The notes below the pieces were generated by a model. It was given only the letters and a program-made list of their open reading frames with translations, had not been told where the DNA came from and made no database searches. Source: Bacteroidia bacterium (GTDB lineage Bacteria > Bacteroidota > Bacteroidia > Bacteroidales > VadinHA17). From it: DNA of 64,000 nt. Location of the stretch: contig JAPLDX010000068.1 of assembly GCA_026391215.1 (NCBI GenBank), positions 16,879-80,878 on the forward strand, read 5' to 3'. A program made the translations under genes and the position numbers. Positions 10,020 through 18,479 of this stretch are shown in pieces (position 1 is the stretch's first letter; each line of letters starts with the position of its first letter).

Positions 10020-10666
10020 TGGAAATAAAAGGCTGCATTTTTGATCTTGACGGGGTTATAGTTGATACAGCAAAATACCATTATCTGGCATGGAAAAGAC
10101 TTGCTGACCATCTGGATGTAAATTTCACTTTGGAGGATAACGAAAGGCTTAAGGGTGTCAGCCGTATGGATTCGCTTGAAATAATCCTTGCGATAGGCAA
10201 AAGAAAGCTGAATAAGGAATTGAAAGAAAAATATGCACGCCTGAAAAACGAATGGTATATAGATTATATAAGTAAAATGACTCCTGATGAGATACTCTCA
10301 GGAAGCATAAAATTCATTAATGAGCTGAAGGGAGCGGGAATAAAAACAGCATTGGGATCAGCAAGCAAAAACACGCCTCTGATACTTAAGAGAGTAGGTA
10401 TGGAGAAAATGTTTGATGCAGTAGTTGATGGTAATATTGTAAGCAGGGCGAAACCCAATCCCGAGGTTTTTATTGTTGCCGCCGGAATGATAAAAGTGAA
10501 ACCTGAACATTGTGTTGTTTTCGAAGATGCAGTGGCAGGGGTGCAGGCTGCAATTAACGCTGGGATGATATGTGTGGGTATCGGATCACGAAAAGTACTT
10601 GCCAAAGCTCATTATATAATTTCAGGATTAGATGAAATGAACCTGAAGAAACTCAAAGAAATTTAA
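10019..10666 (+). CDS. pgmB: Beta-phosphoglucomutase (HAD superfamily)
   Basis: The enzyme interconverts beta-D-glucose 1-phosphate and glucose 6-phosphate, linking maltose phosphorolysis to glycolysis. The N-terminus GCIFDLDGVIVDTA is HAD motif I with nucleophile Asp9 and acid/base Asp11. Motif II is LGSASKNTP, the lysine of RAKPNPEVF is motif III, and VFEDAVAGVQAA is motif IV. The helical cap lies between residues about 15 and 90, and the 215-residue length is typical. The ATG overlaps the transporter stop by one base and the GH65 gene starts 13 nt downstream, so the three are surely one operon. GH65 phosphorylases release the beta anomer, which this mutase needs. Confidence 0.93.
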   Translation: MEIKGCIFDLDGVIVDTAKYHYLAWKRLADHLDVNFTLEDNERLKGVSRMDSLEIILAIGKRKLNKELKEKYARLKNEWYIDYISKMTPDEILSGSIKFINELKGAGIKTALGSASKNTPLILKRVGMEKMFDAVVDGNIVSRAKPNPEVFIVAAGMIKVKPEHCVVFEDAVAGVQAAINAGMICVGIGSRKVLAKAHYIISGLDEMNLKKLKEI

Positions 10667-10679
10667 AGAAAGGCCGGAC

Positions 10680-12998
10680 ATGAACAGCTGTTATAAAAAG
10701 GATGAATGGCTCATAATAGAGGAGGGATTCCACCCTGAATTCAACAGGGAATCGGAAAGCATATTTTCGATAGGGAATGGTTATATGGGACAGAGAGCAA
10801 ATTTTGAAGAGCAATATTCAGGTGACAGCCTCCAGGGAAGCTATATTGCCGGTGTTTATTATCCTGATAAAACCCGTGTCGGCTGGTGGAAAAACGGTTA
10901 TCCAGAATATTTTGCGAAAGTCCTGAATGCGCCAAAATGGATAGGTATAGATATCTCAGTTAACGGGAAACCCGTCGATCTTGCAACCTCAAAGCTCACC
11001 TCTTTCAGAAGAGTGCTCAACATGAAAGAAGGATATATTGACAGGATTTTCAGAATAGCTGTATCGGGAAACAAAACTCTTGAATTTAATTCCAGGAGGT
11101 TCGTCAGCATGTCAGAGCCCGATACCGGTGTTATCAGATATTCAGTAAGATCGGTTGATTTTGAAGGTATTGTAGGTTTTAATCTTTATATTAATTCCGA
11201 TGTAAGGAATGAAGATGCCAATTACGGCAAAAAATTCTGGAAAGAAGTTGGAAGGGAAGTAACAGAAGGAACGGGGATGATCATATCCAGAACGATGAAG
11301 ACCGATTTCCATGTTGCAACAGGAATGTGCTATCAAATCCTTAGAAACAAAAAAGTCCTTTCTGTAAAACCGATCCTTACTAACCGTGAAAAGTACGTAG
11401 CCAATTCTTTTAAGGAAAAGATCAAACCCGGTGATGACCTGACAGTTATCAAATATGTTTCAGTTCTTTCGTCCCTGAATAGTCCTAAGGGAGACCTGAT
11501 GAATGATGTGAAGAAGCGGCTTAAGGAATCATCATCGAAAGGTTATGAAAAACTGTTTGCGGATCACAAACATGAATGGGAAAGAATATGGTCAGCCTCG
11601 GATGTTGTGATTGAAGGAGATATTGCAGCCCAGCAGGCAATAAGATTCAATATTTTTCACCTGAACCAGACTTACACGGGAAAGGATGAAAGACTGAATA
11701 TAGGACCAAAAGGATTTACAGGCGAAAAATACGGCGGAAGCACATACTGGGATACTGAAGCTTTTGCGCTTCCTTTCTTCCTGAAGACTGCCGATCAGAA
11801 GGTTGTCAGGAATTTGCTGCTGTACAGGTATAAGCATTTACCACGCAGCATTGAAAATGCAAAGAAGCTTGGTTTTAAGAACGGAGCAGCCCTTTATCCG
11901 ATGGTTACAATGAACGGAGAAGAGTGTCATAATGAATGGGAAATAACTTTCGAGGAGATCCACCGTAACGGGGCAATCGCATATGCAATTCATAACTACA
12001 TCAGGCATACCGGTGACAAGAATTATATAGCTGATTACGGACTTGAAGTCCTGATTGCCATATCCCGTTTCTGGAGCCAGAGAGCAACATGGTCGGAGGA
12101 TAAAAAGAAATATGTGATCCTCGGAGTTACCGGACCGAATGAATATGAAAATAATGTCAACAACAACTGGTACACCAACACACTGGCTGTATGGACATTG
12201 TCATATACAATCAAAAACCTGGAACAAGTCAGGGAAGAAAATAAGGATAAGTATAATAAAGTAGTCAAAAAGGCAGATCTCAATTTCACAAAAGAAACAA
12301 GCCTCTGGCGGGATATAATAAAGAATATGCACCTGCCCTATGATGATGTACAGAAAGTCTTCCTACAGCAGGATGGATTCCTTGATAAGGAACTTATACC
12401 AGCAGAAAAATTACCTGCAGATGAGCGCCCGATAAATCAGCACTGGTCATGGGACAGAATACTACGTTCCTGCTACATCAAACAGGCTGATGTGCTCCAT
12501 GGCTTATATGTATTTGAAGACCAGTATGATACTAAAACAATAAAGCGAAATTTTGATTTCTATGAACCAATGACCGTTCATGAATCATCCCTGTCAGCCT
12601 GTATACATTCAATTCTTGCATCGAGGATCGGGAATATTAAAAAAGCGTATGAACTTTATCTCAGGACGGCCAGGCTTGACCTCGATGATTATAATAATGA
12701 GGTTGCTGACGGTCTGCATATAACAAGCATGGCCGGAACATGGCTGGCTATTGTCGAAGGATTTGCAGGAATGAGAATAACAGACAGCAAGATCGTTATC
12801 AATCCGCTTATACCGGACAAGTGGAAGTCATATTCATACCATGCAAGGTTCAGGGGAATCCTTTTTGAGATAAAGGTGAATCACAGGACAATAATTATAA
12901 GAAACCTGTCACCTGAAGCCCTTAAAATCATTAGTTTCGGAAATGAATATGAGGTTGCCGGCAGGGAAAAGAAAGAAGTCCAAATAGTAAAAAAATAA
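10680..12998 (+). CDS. Glycoside hydrolase family 65 phosphorylase, probably maltose phosphorylase
   Basis: GH65 enzymes cleave alpha-glucosides with inorganic phosphate and inversion, giving beta-glucose 1-phosphate plus a sugar. The 772 residues show the family order: an N-terminal beta-sandwich (about 1-280), the (alpha/alpha)6 catalytic barrel (about 300-690) and a small C-terminal beta domain. GGSTYWDTEAFALPFF and CHNEWEITFEEIHRN are family landmarks; the glutamate near residue 425 in the second is the general acid by comparison with Lactobacillus maltose phosphorylase. HWSWDRILRSCYIKQADVL follows. There is no signal peptide, so it works in the cytoplasm. Maltose is the most likely substrate given pgmB, the transporter and two amylase-family genes, but trehalose or kojibiose phosphorylases share this fold. 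Confidence 0.88.
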   Translation: MNSCYKKDEWLIIEEGFHPEFNRESESIFSIGNGYMGQRANFEEQYSGDSLQGSYIAGVYYPDKTRVGWWKNGYPEYFAKVLNAPKWIGIDISVNGKPVDLATSKLTSFRRVLNMKEGYIDRIFRIAVSGNKTLEFNSRRFVSMSEPDTGVIRYSVRSVDFEGIVGFNLYINSDVRNEDANYGKKFWKEVGREVTEGTGMIISRTMKTDFHVATGMCYQILRNKKVLSVKPILTNREKYVANSFKEKIKPGDDLTVIKYVSVLSSLNSPKGDLMNDVKKRLKESSSKGYEKLFADHKHEWERIWSASDVVIEGDIAAQQAIRFNIFHLNQTYTGKDERLNIGPKGFTGEKYGGSTYWDTEAFALPFFLKTADQKVVRNLLLYRYKHLPRSIENAKKLGFKNGAALYPMVTMNGEECHNEWEITFEEIHRNGAIAYAIHNYIRHTGDKNYIADYGLEVLIAISRFWSQRATWSEDKKKYVILGVTGPNEYENNVNNNWYTNTLAVWTLSYTIKNLEQVREENKDKYNKVVKKADLNFTKETSLWRDIIKNMHLPYDDVQKVFLQQDGFLDKELIPAEKLPADERPINQHWSWDRILRSCYIKQADVLHGLYVFEDQYDTKTIKRNFDFYEPMTVHESSLSACIHSILASRIGNIKKAYELYLRTARLDLDDYNNEVADGLHITSMAGTWLAIVEGFAGMRITDSKIVINPLIPDKWKSYSYHARFRGILFEIKVNHRTIIIRNLSPEALKIISFGNEYEVAGREKKEVQIVKK

Positions 12999-13014
12999 TT
13001 CAATCATAAAGATC

Positions 13015-14394
13015 ATGGAAAAAGTAATTGTTGGCCTGTTAACTGTTTTTATGGTATTGGCACTCGGCATTGGCGGATGTTCGTTCTTTGGTAAGAAGAA
13101 GGAGCTCAAGCCATTCACCTCTGAAGTCGTTCACCCGGACTGGACCAAAGATATAGTGATGTATGAGGTAAATGTAAGACAATACACCAATGAAGGAACA
13201 TTTGCGGCATTTGCGGAACACCTCCCGAGACTTAAGTCCCTCGGAATTGATGTTCTCTGGTTTATGCCGACTTTCCCTATCGGAGTTGTAAACAGGAAAG
13301 GCGAGCTTGGCAGCTATTATTCAGTAAAGGATTTCATGGATGTTAACCCGGAATTTGGAACGGTTGACGATTTAAAGGATGTTATTGACAAGACCCACGA
13401 GCTGGGAATGTATGTACTGCTCGACTGGGTGCCCAATCATACTTCATGGGATAACCAGCTTACAATTGATCACCCTGATTGGTATGCAAAGGATTCAAAT
13501 GGTAAATTTACTCCTCCCATCGGCACCGACTGGACTGATGTAATTCAGCTTGACTGGTCACAGAAAGGGCTTCAGGATTATATGATTGATGCAATGAAGT
13601 TCTGGGTTAACCTGGGAGTTGACGGATTCCGAGTCGACCATCCGCATAATACCCCCAAAGAATTCTGGGAAAGGGCAAAAGCAGAGCTGAGTGCAATCAA
13701 GCCGGTATTGATGCTGGCCGAACACGAAGGTCCGGGTTTTTTCATGGAGAAGGGATTTGACATGAATTATGCATGGGAGCTTCATCACATGATGAACAGT
13801 GTGGCTCAGGGAAAAGACAGTGCAAATGCCATAATGAAATACTTTAAGAGGGAACAGGCTGTTTACCCGCAAAAAGTTTACCGGCTTATGTTCCTGACCA
13901 ATCATGACGAGAACTCATGGGCCGGAACAATTGATTCCCTGATGGGCGATGCACAGAAAGTTTTTGCAAACCTTATTTTTACGGCCCCGGGAGTGCCTCT
14001 CATCTACAGCGGCCAGGAGACCTGCCTTGATAAGAAGCTTAAATTCTTTGTAAGGGATACAATTGAATGGGATGCATGCGATCTAACTCCATTTTATACC
14101 AGCCTGATAAAGCTGAAAAAAAATAATAAAGCTCTCTGGAACGGAGAATCGGGAGGGCAAATGGTTACAATTAAAACCGACAATAAAAACAAGGTACTTG
14201 CTTTTTACAGGGAGAAGGATGAGAACAGAGTGGTAGTCTTTCTTAACCTTACAAAAAAGAGCGTCTCATTCAAGCCTGTGCTTAAAGGGATTGAAGGTGA
14301 ATACACGGATTATTATGCCGGGGAAAAAGTTTCCCTGCCATTAAGTGTAAAATATACACTTGATCCGTGGGGATATAGAGTTTATGTGAAATAA
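13015..14394 (+). CDS. GH13 alpha-amylase family lipoprotein
   Basis: This is probably an envelope-anchored alpha-glucan hydrolase. The N-terminus ends in the lipobox GIGGC (Cys near residue 22), so the mature protein should be lipid-anchored in the periplasm or outer membrane. The TIM barrel carries the four GH13 regions: DWVPNHTS, GVDGFRVDHPHN with nucleophile Asp208, MLAEHEG with acid Glu236, and FLTNHDENSW with Asp298. The 459 residues leave room only for a compact barrel and a short C-terminal beta domain. It lies 16 nt after the GH65 gene and ends 4 bases before the inverted-repeat element at 14398. Exact specificity cannot be read from the sequence. Confidence 0.9.
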   Translation: MEKVIVGLLTVFMVLALGIGGCSFFGKKKELKPFTSEVVHPDWTKDIVMYEVNVRQYTNEGTFAAFAEHLPRLKSLGIDVLWFMPTFPIGVVNRKGELGSYYSVKDFMDVNPEFGTVDDLKDVIDKTHELGMYVLLDWVPNHTSWDNQLTIDHPDWYAKDSNGKFTPPIGTDWTDVIQLDWSQKGLQDYMIDAMKFWVNLGVDGFRVDHPHNTPKEFWERAKAELSAIKPVLMLAEHEGPGFFMEKGFDMNYAWELHHMMNSVAQGKDSANAIMKYFKREQAVYPQKVYRLMFLTNHDENSWAGTIDSLMGDAQKVFANLIFTAPGVPLIYSGQETCLDKKLKFFVRDTIEWDACDLTPFYTSLIKLKKNNKALWNGESGGQMVTIKTDNKNKVLAFYREKDENRVVVFLNLTKKSVSFKPVLKGIEGEYTDYYAGEKVSLPLSVKYTLDPWGYRVYVK

Positions 14395-14397
14395 CGG

Positions 14398-14514
14398 CAC
14401 GTACCCACCCCCTAGCCCCCTCCCTACTGCGTAAGGAGGGGGAATAAATTAATAATCAGCCACATAGCCCCCTTCCTTGCGTAGCAGGGAAGGGGGTTGG
14501 GGGATGGGTACATG
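14398..14514. mobile_element. MITE-like inverted-repeat element without a gene, related to the DUF559 element
   Basis: This 117-bp segment begins CACGTACCCACCCCC and ends with the inverted counterpart GGGGGATGGGTACATG. Inside each end lies a hairpin with the same plan: CCCCCTCC...GGAGGGGG on the left and CCCCCTTCC...GGAAGGGGG on the right, each with a mismatch and a short inner stem (TAC/GTA or TGC/GCA). About 24 AT-rich bases separate the hairpins. The ends and hairpins match those around the DUF559 gene at 45401-45987, so this is probably a non-autonomous relative. It sits between two GH13 genes transcribed in the same direction, so the hairpins may also affect the operon mRNA. Confidence 0.7.
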
Positions 14515-14563
14515 CAGTTCAGGGATGGGGGGTAGATTACTACGTTGTTCAAATATTATTATA

Positions 14564-16411
14564 ATGAAAAGAACTCAAAGATTCATCAGGCTAACCCTGG
14601 TCGCTGCAATGATCAGTACAGCATTGTCTGCTCAGAAGATTGAGCGTGTTGAACCTCCTTCATGGTTCACCGGAATGAAAGACACAGGTTTACAGTTGAT
14701 GGTCTATGGGAAGGAGATCGGCTCATTTGATGTGATTGCTGATTATCCCGGTGTTAAAGTCACTAAATTGGTCAAGACCGGAAATCCAAACTACCTTTTT
14801 GTCAACCTTGATATCAGCAGCAGTGCAGTTCCCGGAAGTGTTAAACTGACTTTCACACAGGGCAAACAGAAGCTGGTGCATAATTATCCTCTCCTGGGAC
14901 ATCCGGCGGAGCCGGCAAAAGGTTTCAACACATCAGATGTAATTTACCTGCTAATGCCCGATCGTTTTGCCAATGGTGATCCATCAAATGACAATGTCGA
15001 TGCCATGCTGGAAAAAGTCAGCAGGGCCAATCCCAACGGCCGCCACGGAGGAGACCTGAAAGGCATATCTGATCATCTTGATTATATTAAGGATCTTGGA
15101 GTTACCGGAATATGGCTTAATCCGTTCCTGGAGAATAATCAGACTGCTTACTCTTATCATGGATATTCAATAACTGACCTTTACTGCGTTGATCCGCGAT
15201 ACGGAAGCAATGAGGATTTTAAAAATCTGGTATCAAAAGCACATGATACGGATATGAAACTGATTATGGATATGATATGTAACCATATAGGATCAGGACA
15301 CTGGTGGATGAAAGATCTGCCCTCGGAAGACTGGATCCATCAGTTCAGCACATTCACCCGCACCAATTACAGGGTGTCGACCAACATGGATCCTTATGCA
15401 GCAAAGAGCGATGCTGACCTGTCGGAGAAAGGGTGGTTTGACAATACCATGCCCGACCTTAACCAAAGCAATCCGCTTGTTGAAACCTACCTTATCCAGA
15501 ACAGCCTCTGGTGGATCGCTTACTTCGGTATTGACGGTATAAGGATGGATACCTATCCTTATCCTGAAAAGAACATGATGTCAAGATGGGCCAAAAGTAT
15601 CACTGACGAGTTCCCGGGATTCTTTATCGTTGGAGAGGTATGGTACCAGCAGGAAGCAATGACTGCTTACTGGGCACTTGACAAAGTAAACAGTGATGGT
15701 TACCAGTCTAACCTTCCGTCTGTAACCGATTTCCCTCTGTCACTGGCTACCCATAGAGCATTTAATGAGCCTGATAACTGGACGGACGGATTAGCCAGAT
15801 TGTACAATATACTTTCACAGGATTTCCTCTATCCAGATCCTTTCCGCAATGTGATCTTCCTGGATAACCACGATATGACAAGATTCTTTACCGAAACCGG
15901 TATGAGGCTTGATATTTACAAAATGGCCCTTTCATTTATCCTGACCACCAGGGGGATTCCTCAGTTTTACTATGGCACAGAGATAGTTATGGAAGGCGAT
16001 AAAAATCGCGGTGATGGATATCTGAGAGGGGATTTCCCTGGCGGATGGCCGGGTGATAATAAGAATGCGTTTACCGGAAACGGGCTGACAACGACCGAGA
16101 AAGATGCTTTCGATTTTACTGGTAAGCTGCTCAAATGGAGAAAAGACAAAGAGGTTATCCATACAGGTAAGCTGAAGCATTACATTCCTGAGAACGGGCT
16201 TTATGTATATTTCAGGTATAATAAAAATGAAAGTGTGATGGTTATTCTGAATAACAATGAAAAGAATTCAGTTACCATAAACAAAGACAGATATGCCGAG
16301 GCCATGGCAGGCTTCACAAAAGGTTATGATGTTATCACAGGCAAAACTGTGGATGACCTCACATCATTCAGGGTAGGTCCAAAGACAGCAATGATCCTGG
16401 AACTGAAATGA
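14564..16411 (+). CDS. GH13 cyclomaltodextrinase/neopullulanase-type glycosidase, SusA-like
   Basis: This is an exported alpha-glucan hydrolase acting on maltodextrins, cyclodextrins or pullulan in the periplasm. I place the start at 14564 (MKRTQRFIRLTLVAAMISTALSAQ, a signal peptide) rather than the TTG at 14477, which lies inside the inverted-repeat element. That gives 615 residues, close to Bacteroides SusA (617). An N-terminal cyclomaltodextrinase domain (about 25-125) precedes the barrel. Catalytic residues are Asp329 in GIDGIRMDTYPY, Glu358 in IVGEVWYQ and Asp437 in LDNHDMTRF. A C-terminal beta domain ends the protein. It completes the maltose operon functionally, although the element at 14398 separates it from the upstream genes. 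Confidence 0.9.
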   Translation: MKRTQRFIRLTLVAAMISTALSAQKIERVEPPSWFTGMKDTGLQLMVYGKEIGSFDVIADYPGVKVTKLVKTGNPNYLFVNLDISSSAVPGSVKLTFTQGKQKLVHNYPLLGHPAEPAKGFNTSDVIYLLMPDRFANGDPSNDNVDAMLEKVSRANPNGRHGGDLKGISDHLDYIKDLGVTGIWLNPFLENNQTAYSYHGYSITDLYCVDPRYGSNEDFKNLVSKAHDTDMKLIMDMICNHIGSGHWWMKDLPSEDWIHQFSTFTRTNYRVSTNMDPYAAKSDADLSEKGWFDNTMPDLNQSNPLVETYLIQNSLWWIAYFGIDGIRMDTYPYPEKNMMSRWAKSITDEFPGFFIVGEVWYQQEAMTAYWALDKVNSDGYQSNLPSVTDFPLSLATHRAFNEPDNWTDGLARLYNILSQDFLYPDPFRNVIFLDNHDMTRFFTETGMRLDIYKMALSFILTTRGIPQFYYGTEIVMEGDKNRGDGYLRGDFPGGWPGDNKNAFTGNGLTTTEKDAFDFTGKLLKWRKDKEVIHTGKLKHYIPENGLYVYFRYNKNESVMVILNNNEKNSVTINKDRYAEAMAGFTKGYDVITGKTVDDLTSFRVGPKTAMILELK

Positions 16412-16490
16412 GATCAGCAGGAAGAAATATTATTTCTGTCTCTATCATTTTATATTCTTTGTAACTTAAATTTATTCTAAAACCACACCT

Positions 16491-16498
16491 TAAATTTG
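16491..16498 (+). promoter_or_regulatory. Candidate -7 box (TAAATTTG) for the GH130 operon
   Basis: TAAATTTG matches TAnnTTTG and lies 93 nt upstream of the GH130 start. A TTTG at 16458 is too far away (29 nt) for a normal -33 element, so support is moderate. Confidence 0.4.
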
Positions 16499-16591
16499 TA
16501 CCTTTACTTATAGACTATTCACTTTCAATTTACACACCGAGGTTATACAGGGATGGAACCTTGAATCATTTACAGACAAAAAAATATAACT

Positions 16592-17683
16592 ATGAAAAAA
16601 ATATCGTATTTCATGATTTTCCTAATTTTTATCGGATGTCAATCAATACCATCGGAGGAATGGAATTTCAGATCATTTTATAAACCCAAAGAAAATCCGA
16701 TAATCCAGGCAGATTCATCTTTCAGTTTTGTCGATCCGGTTAAGAAAGAGGTGGTGAAATGGCAAAAAGCTGATGTTTTTAATCCTGCCGCCATTGTCAG
16801 GGACAATAAAGTATATTTGCTTATACGATGTGAGGATAATCCTATTGCCAATCTGGGCGGACGAACTTCCAGAATTGGTTTGGCGTATAGCGATGATGGG
16901 ATACATTTCACCAAATACCCTACGCCTGTTTTATATCCGGATTCCAGTGAATATATGATATACGATTTTCCGGGAGGATGTGAAGATCCCAGAATTGTTC
17001 AAACCAGCGATTCCTTATATGTTTTAACTTATACCTCCTGGAATTATAAGATTGCCCGTCTAAGTGTAGCATTTTCAAAGGATCTGATTGTCTGGGAAAA
17101 GAAAGGACCTGCATTTGCAAAAGCATACAATGGAAAATTTTTAGACACATGGTCAAAATCGGGCTCTATAGTTACTAAAATGGAAAATGGCCGACAGGTT
17201 GTTGCACAAATAAATGGAAAATACTGGATGTATTGGGGAGAGCGTTTTATCAACCTTGCTTGGTCAGATAACTTCATTGACTGGACCCCTTTACTGGATG
17301 AAAAGGGAGAGCTTAAGAAACTAATTGAACCGCGAACAAGAAAATTTGATAGTGATCTTGTAGAATGCGGCCCTCCGGCATTAATAACCAATGAAGGGGT
17401 TGTATTATTTTATAATGGTAAAAATACCGAAGGAGAAAATGCCGATAAGTCTCTGCCTGAATCTACGTATTCAGTGGGGAAAGTTGTTTTTAATACTAAT
17501 AATCTTGAAAAAGTAATCTATCGTACCGATACTTGTTTGTTAAAACCTACCTTACCCCATGAGGTTTCCGGACAATATTCGGCGGGAACTACTTTTGCTG
17601 AAGGGCTTGTGTATTTTAAATCAAAATGGTTTCTTTATTATGGTACGGCAGATTCCTATGTTGGTGTTGCAATTTCAAAATAA
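16592..17683 (+). CDS. Glycoside hydrolase family 130 lipoprotein
   Basis: GH130 enzymes are five-bladed beta-propellers that phosphorolyse or hydrolyse beta-mannosides. The 363 residues include a lipoprotein signal (IFLIFIGC, Cys16) and the family landmarks VFNPAAIV (about 62-69) and PGGCEDPRIV (about 127-136). An exported GH130 has no access to cytoplasmic phosphate pools, so hydrolysis (as in the beta-1,2-mannosidase subgroup) is more likely than phosphorolysis; this is inference. It is the first gene of a unit with the DUF1080 gene (16 nt downstream) and an exported oxidoreductase. Confidence 0.82.
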   Translation: MKKISYFMIFLIFIGCQSIPSEEWNFRSFYKPKENPIIQADSSFSFVDPVKKEVVKWQKADVFNPAAIVRDNKVYLLIRCEDNPIANLGGRTSRIGLAYSDDGIHFTKYPTPVLYPDSSEYMIYDFPGGCEDPRIVQTSDSLYVLTYTSWNYKIARLSVAFSKDLIVWEKKGPAFAKAYNGKFLDTWSKSGSIVTKMENGRQVVAQINGKYWMYWGERFINLAWSDNFIDWTPLLDEKGELKKLIEPRTRKFDSDLVECGPPALITNEGVVLFYNGKNTEGENADKSLPESTYSVGKVVFNTNNLEKVIYRTDTCLLKPTLPHEVSGQYSAGTTFAEGLVYFKSKWFLYYGTADSYVGVAISK

Positions 17684-17699
17684 TCAAAACATAAGTACT

Positions 17700-18446
17700 A
17701 TGAAAAAAATAAAAACTGCACTGAAAAGAAGTATTTCGGAGATAACATCCAGGAAAGCTTTATTGATTAAAAATCTTGTTGGAGGCATATTGTTTCTTAT
17801 GATTTTAAGCCTGTCAGCATTTGTTTCAGATCGTTCAGAATGGCGGCAGCTGTTTAACGGGAAGGATCTGACCGGCTGGAAACACGCTGGCCCGGGAGAG
17901 CAATATGTGGAAGATGGCTTGATAAAGTCACACGGTGGTATGGGCCTGATATACTGGCCCGGAGAGAAATTCGGGAATTGTATGATCCGGGTGGTTTTCA
18001 GGATGCGTGATGAAAACAGTAATTCAGGAGTTTTTATACGGATGCCTATCGAACCCCGTGAGGAATGGATGCCTGTTCATTACGGCTTTGAAGTTCAGAT
18101 TGACAATAAACCTGAACTATCTGACGAAGATGAATATCACTACACAGGCACTCTCTATTCACTGACAAAGCCATTAGCTAAAACCGGAAAACCAGGGCCT
18201 GAATGGAATACCATGGAGATTACCCTCGCTGGTTCCCGTACCATTGTTTATCTGAACGGTACAAAAGTGACTGACTTTAAGGAAGGGGATCCGGTACCTG
18301 ATCGTAAATTTGATTTTGAACCTTTCCGTGGTCCACGACCGGATTCTGGATTTATAGGTATTCAAAATCATGGTGATAAAGATGTTGTCTTCTTTAAAGA
18401 AATTGCTGTGAAGCCTCTCTCAAAAAAAGAACTAAATAGCTTATAA
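17700..18446 (+). CDS. DUF1080 / 3-keto-disaccharide hydrolase-like protein, exported
   Basis: PF06439 proteins have a concanavalin-like beta-sandwich; some members act on 3-keto-glycosides. The start at 17700 (MKKIKTALKRS) replaces the track start at 17559, which lies inside the GH130 gene. Residues about 25-42 form a single hydrophobic segment acting as a signal or anchor. The domain opens with the characteristic WRQLFNGKDLTGWKHAG and continues with NSGVFIRMP, GFEVQIDN and the C-terminal GFIGIQNHG. The next gene encodes a secreted Gfo/Idh/MocA oxidoreductase, a pairing that fits glycoside breakdown through a 3-keto intermediate. The substrate is unknown. Confidence 0.82.
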   Translation: MKKIKTALKRSISEITSRKALLIKNLVGGILFLMILSLSAFVSDRSEWRQLFNGKDLTGWKHAGPGEQYVEDGLIKSHGGMGLIYWPGEKFGNCMIRVVFRMRDENSNSGVFIRMPIEPREEWMPVHYGFEVQIDNKPELSDEDEYHYTGTLYSLTKPLAKTGKPGPEWNTMEITLAGSRTIVYLNGTKVTDFKEGDPVPDRKFDFEPFRGPRPDSGFIGIQNHGDKDVVFFKEIAVKPLSKKELNSL

Positions 18447-18479
18447 TTCATTATTGTCTGACATAATAAGAATAATAAA

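Noticed and set aside
14477-14563. N-terminal extension of the SusA-like ORF from TTG 14477
   Set aside because: It lies in the inverted-repeat element and encodes a Gly/Arg-rich string before an excellent signal peptide starting at 14564.
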